A DNA stretch of 64,000 nucleotides from assembly GCA_016839165.1 (NCBI GenBank), contig CP069300.1, positions 6,644,001 through 6,708,000 on the forward strand. Reading direction: 5' to 3'. The position numbers and the translations under genes are program-made. The notes under the pieces are model-generated. The model made no database searches. It saw only the letters and a program-made list of their open reading frames with translations, and was not told the origin of the DNA. Each line of letters opens with the position of its first letter. Position 1 is the stretch's first letter. Origin of the DNA: Bradyrhizobium sp. PSBB068. GTDB lineage: Bacteria; Pseudomonadota; Alphaproteobacteria; Rhizobiales; Xanthobacteraceae. Below, in pieces: positions 63,733 to 64,000 of this stretch.

Positions 63733-64000
63733 TGTTGAGGGATCGTGCAAGAAATCCTCCCCCTCGATTGTCCTGATGCTCCCGCGATCGAGCAGGTGCG
63801 CGCCGAACCCCCCGCGCGCCAGCGATGCGGCGATCGGCGGCGAGGCCAGCAGCAGCGCGGCCGTCATCCCGAGCGGCACGGCGCTGAGCCAATCGAGCCG
63901 GACCGGCGTCAATTCCTCGGCGCTGCCCCGATAGAGGCCTTCACCCGCAGCGATCCGGCCGCATTCCCGGATCAGGTCGCGCCGCGTGCCGTCGCGCGAG
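63703..64000 (-). CDS. Unidentified protein, C-terminal part (5' end outside window)
   Basis: An open minus-strand frame enters from the right edge and stops at 63703. It reads RRDLIRECGRIAAGEGLYRG, then a hydrophobic stretch PLGMTAALLLASPPIAASLA that could be a membrane helix. The last dozen residues (STRRPGESRDP) come from the palindromic element, so the original stop may have been lost. No family recognised. Confidence 0.4.
   Translation of the reverse strand, partial: SRDGTRRDLIRECGRIAAGEGLYRGSAEELTPVRLDWLSAVPLGMTAALLLASPPIAASLARGGFGAHLLDRGSIRTIEGEDFLHDPSTRRPGESRDP

Overview
The window is about 64 kb of GC-rich chromosome from an alphaproteobacterium of the order Hyphomicrobiales, most likely Bradyrhizobium or a close relative. 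This is inferred from the order yidC-engB-argB, a recR-ybaB-dnaX-SRP RNA block, a sox thiosulfate-oxidation cluster, the codon use, and many short GC-rich palindromes between genes. No rRNA, tRNA, CRISPR array, integrase or full prophage was seen.

Layout. 1-21 kb is housekeeping: yidC (partial), engB, argB, a DUF1036 envelope protein, a nucleotidase, dapD and dapE, truA-fmt-def, rmuC, an AmpG-type transporter, recR-ybaB-dnaX, SRP RNA, a HIT protein, nudC, a PfkB kinase, an Lrp/AsnC regulator and a phosphomannomutase. A GIY-YIG nuclease gene near 10.9 kb lies inside an inverted-repeat element, with a shrunken copy of the same element just downstream.

21.3-28.1 kb is an accessory island and the most unusual part. 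Three genes start with nearly the same leader DNA and the same N-terminal motif (YSLVPVDH twice) but carry unrelated C-terminal domains: a Cys/His amidase-like domain, a HYD1-type ADP-ribosyltransferase and a DUF4329/JAB-like domain. Each is followed by a small gene of immunity type. Two further small secreted-protein genes are each preceded by what looks like the broken tip of a lost toxin. This is the architecture of a polymorphic toxin-immunity locus with displaced modules. No secretion machinery is present in the window, so the delivery route is unknown.

28.1-51.6 kb carries a retropepsin-like protease, an NCS1 transporter, helicase hrpB, an acyltransferase, an ECF sigma factor, a CcdA/thioredoxin pair, a cyanide-insensitive-type bd oxidase with a DUF2474 small subunit, an L,D-transpeptidase, an amino-acid binding protein, two acyl-CoA dehydrogenases, a MerR/DUF2938 divergent pair, two MFS transporters, a solitary HicB and methyltransferases.

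51.7-57.6 kb is a sox cluster (X-Y-Z-A-K-like-B), a DsrE-like protein and a metallo-beta-lactamase/rhodanese protein, without soxCD in view. 57.8-63.3 kb is a vitamin B12 uptake locus: btuFDC on the minus strand, and btuB behind a cobalamin riboswitch on the plus strand. Palindromic elements occur throughout; two of them lie in frame inside protein genes (hrpB and btuF).
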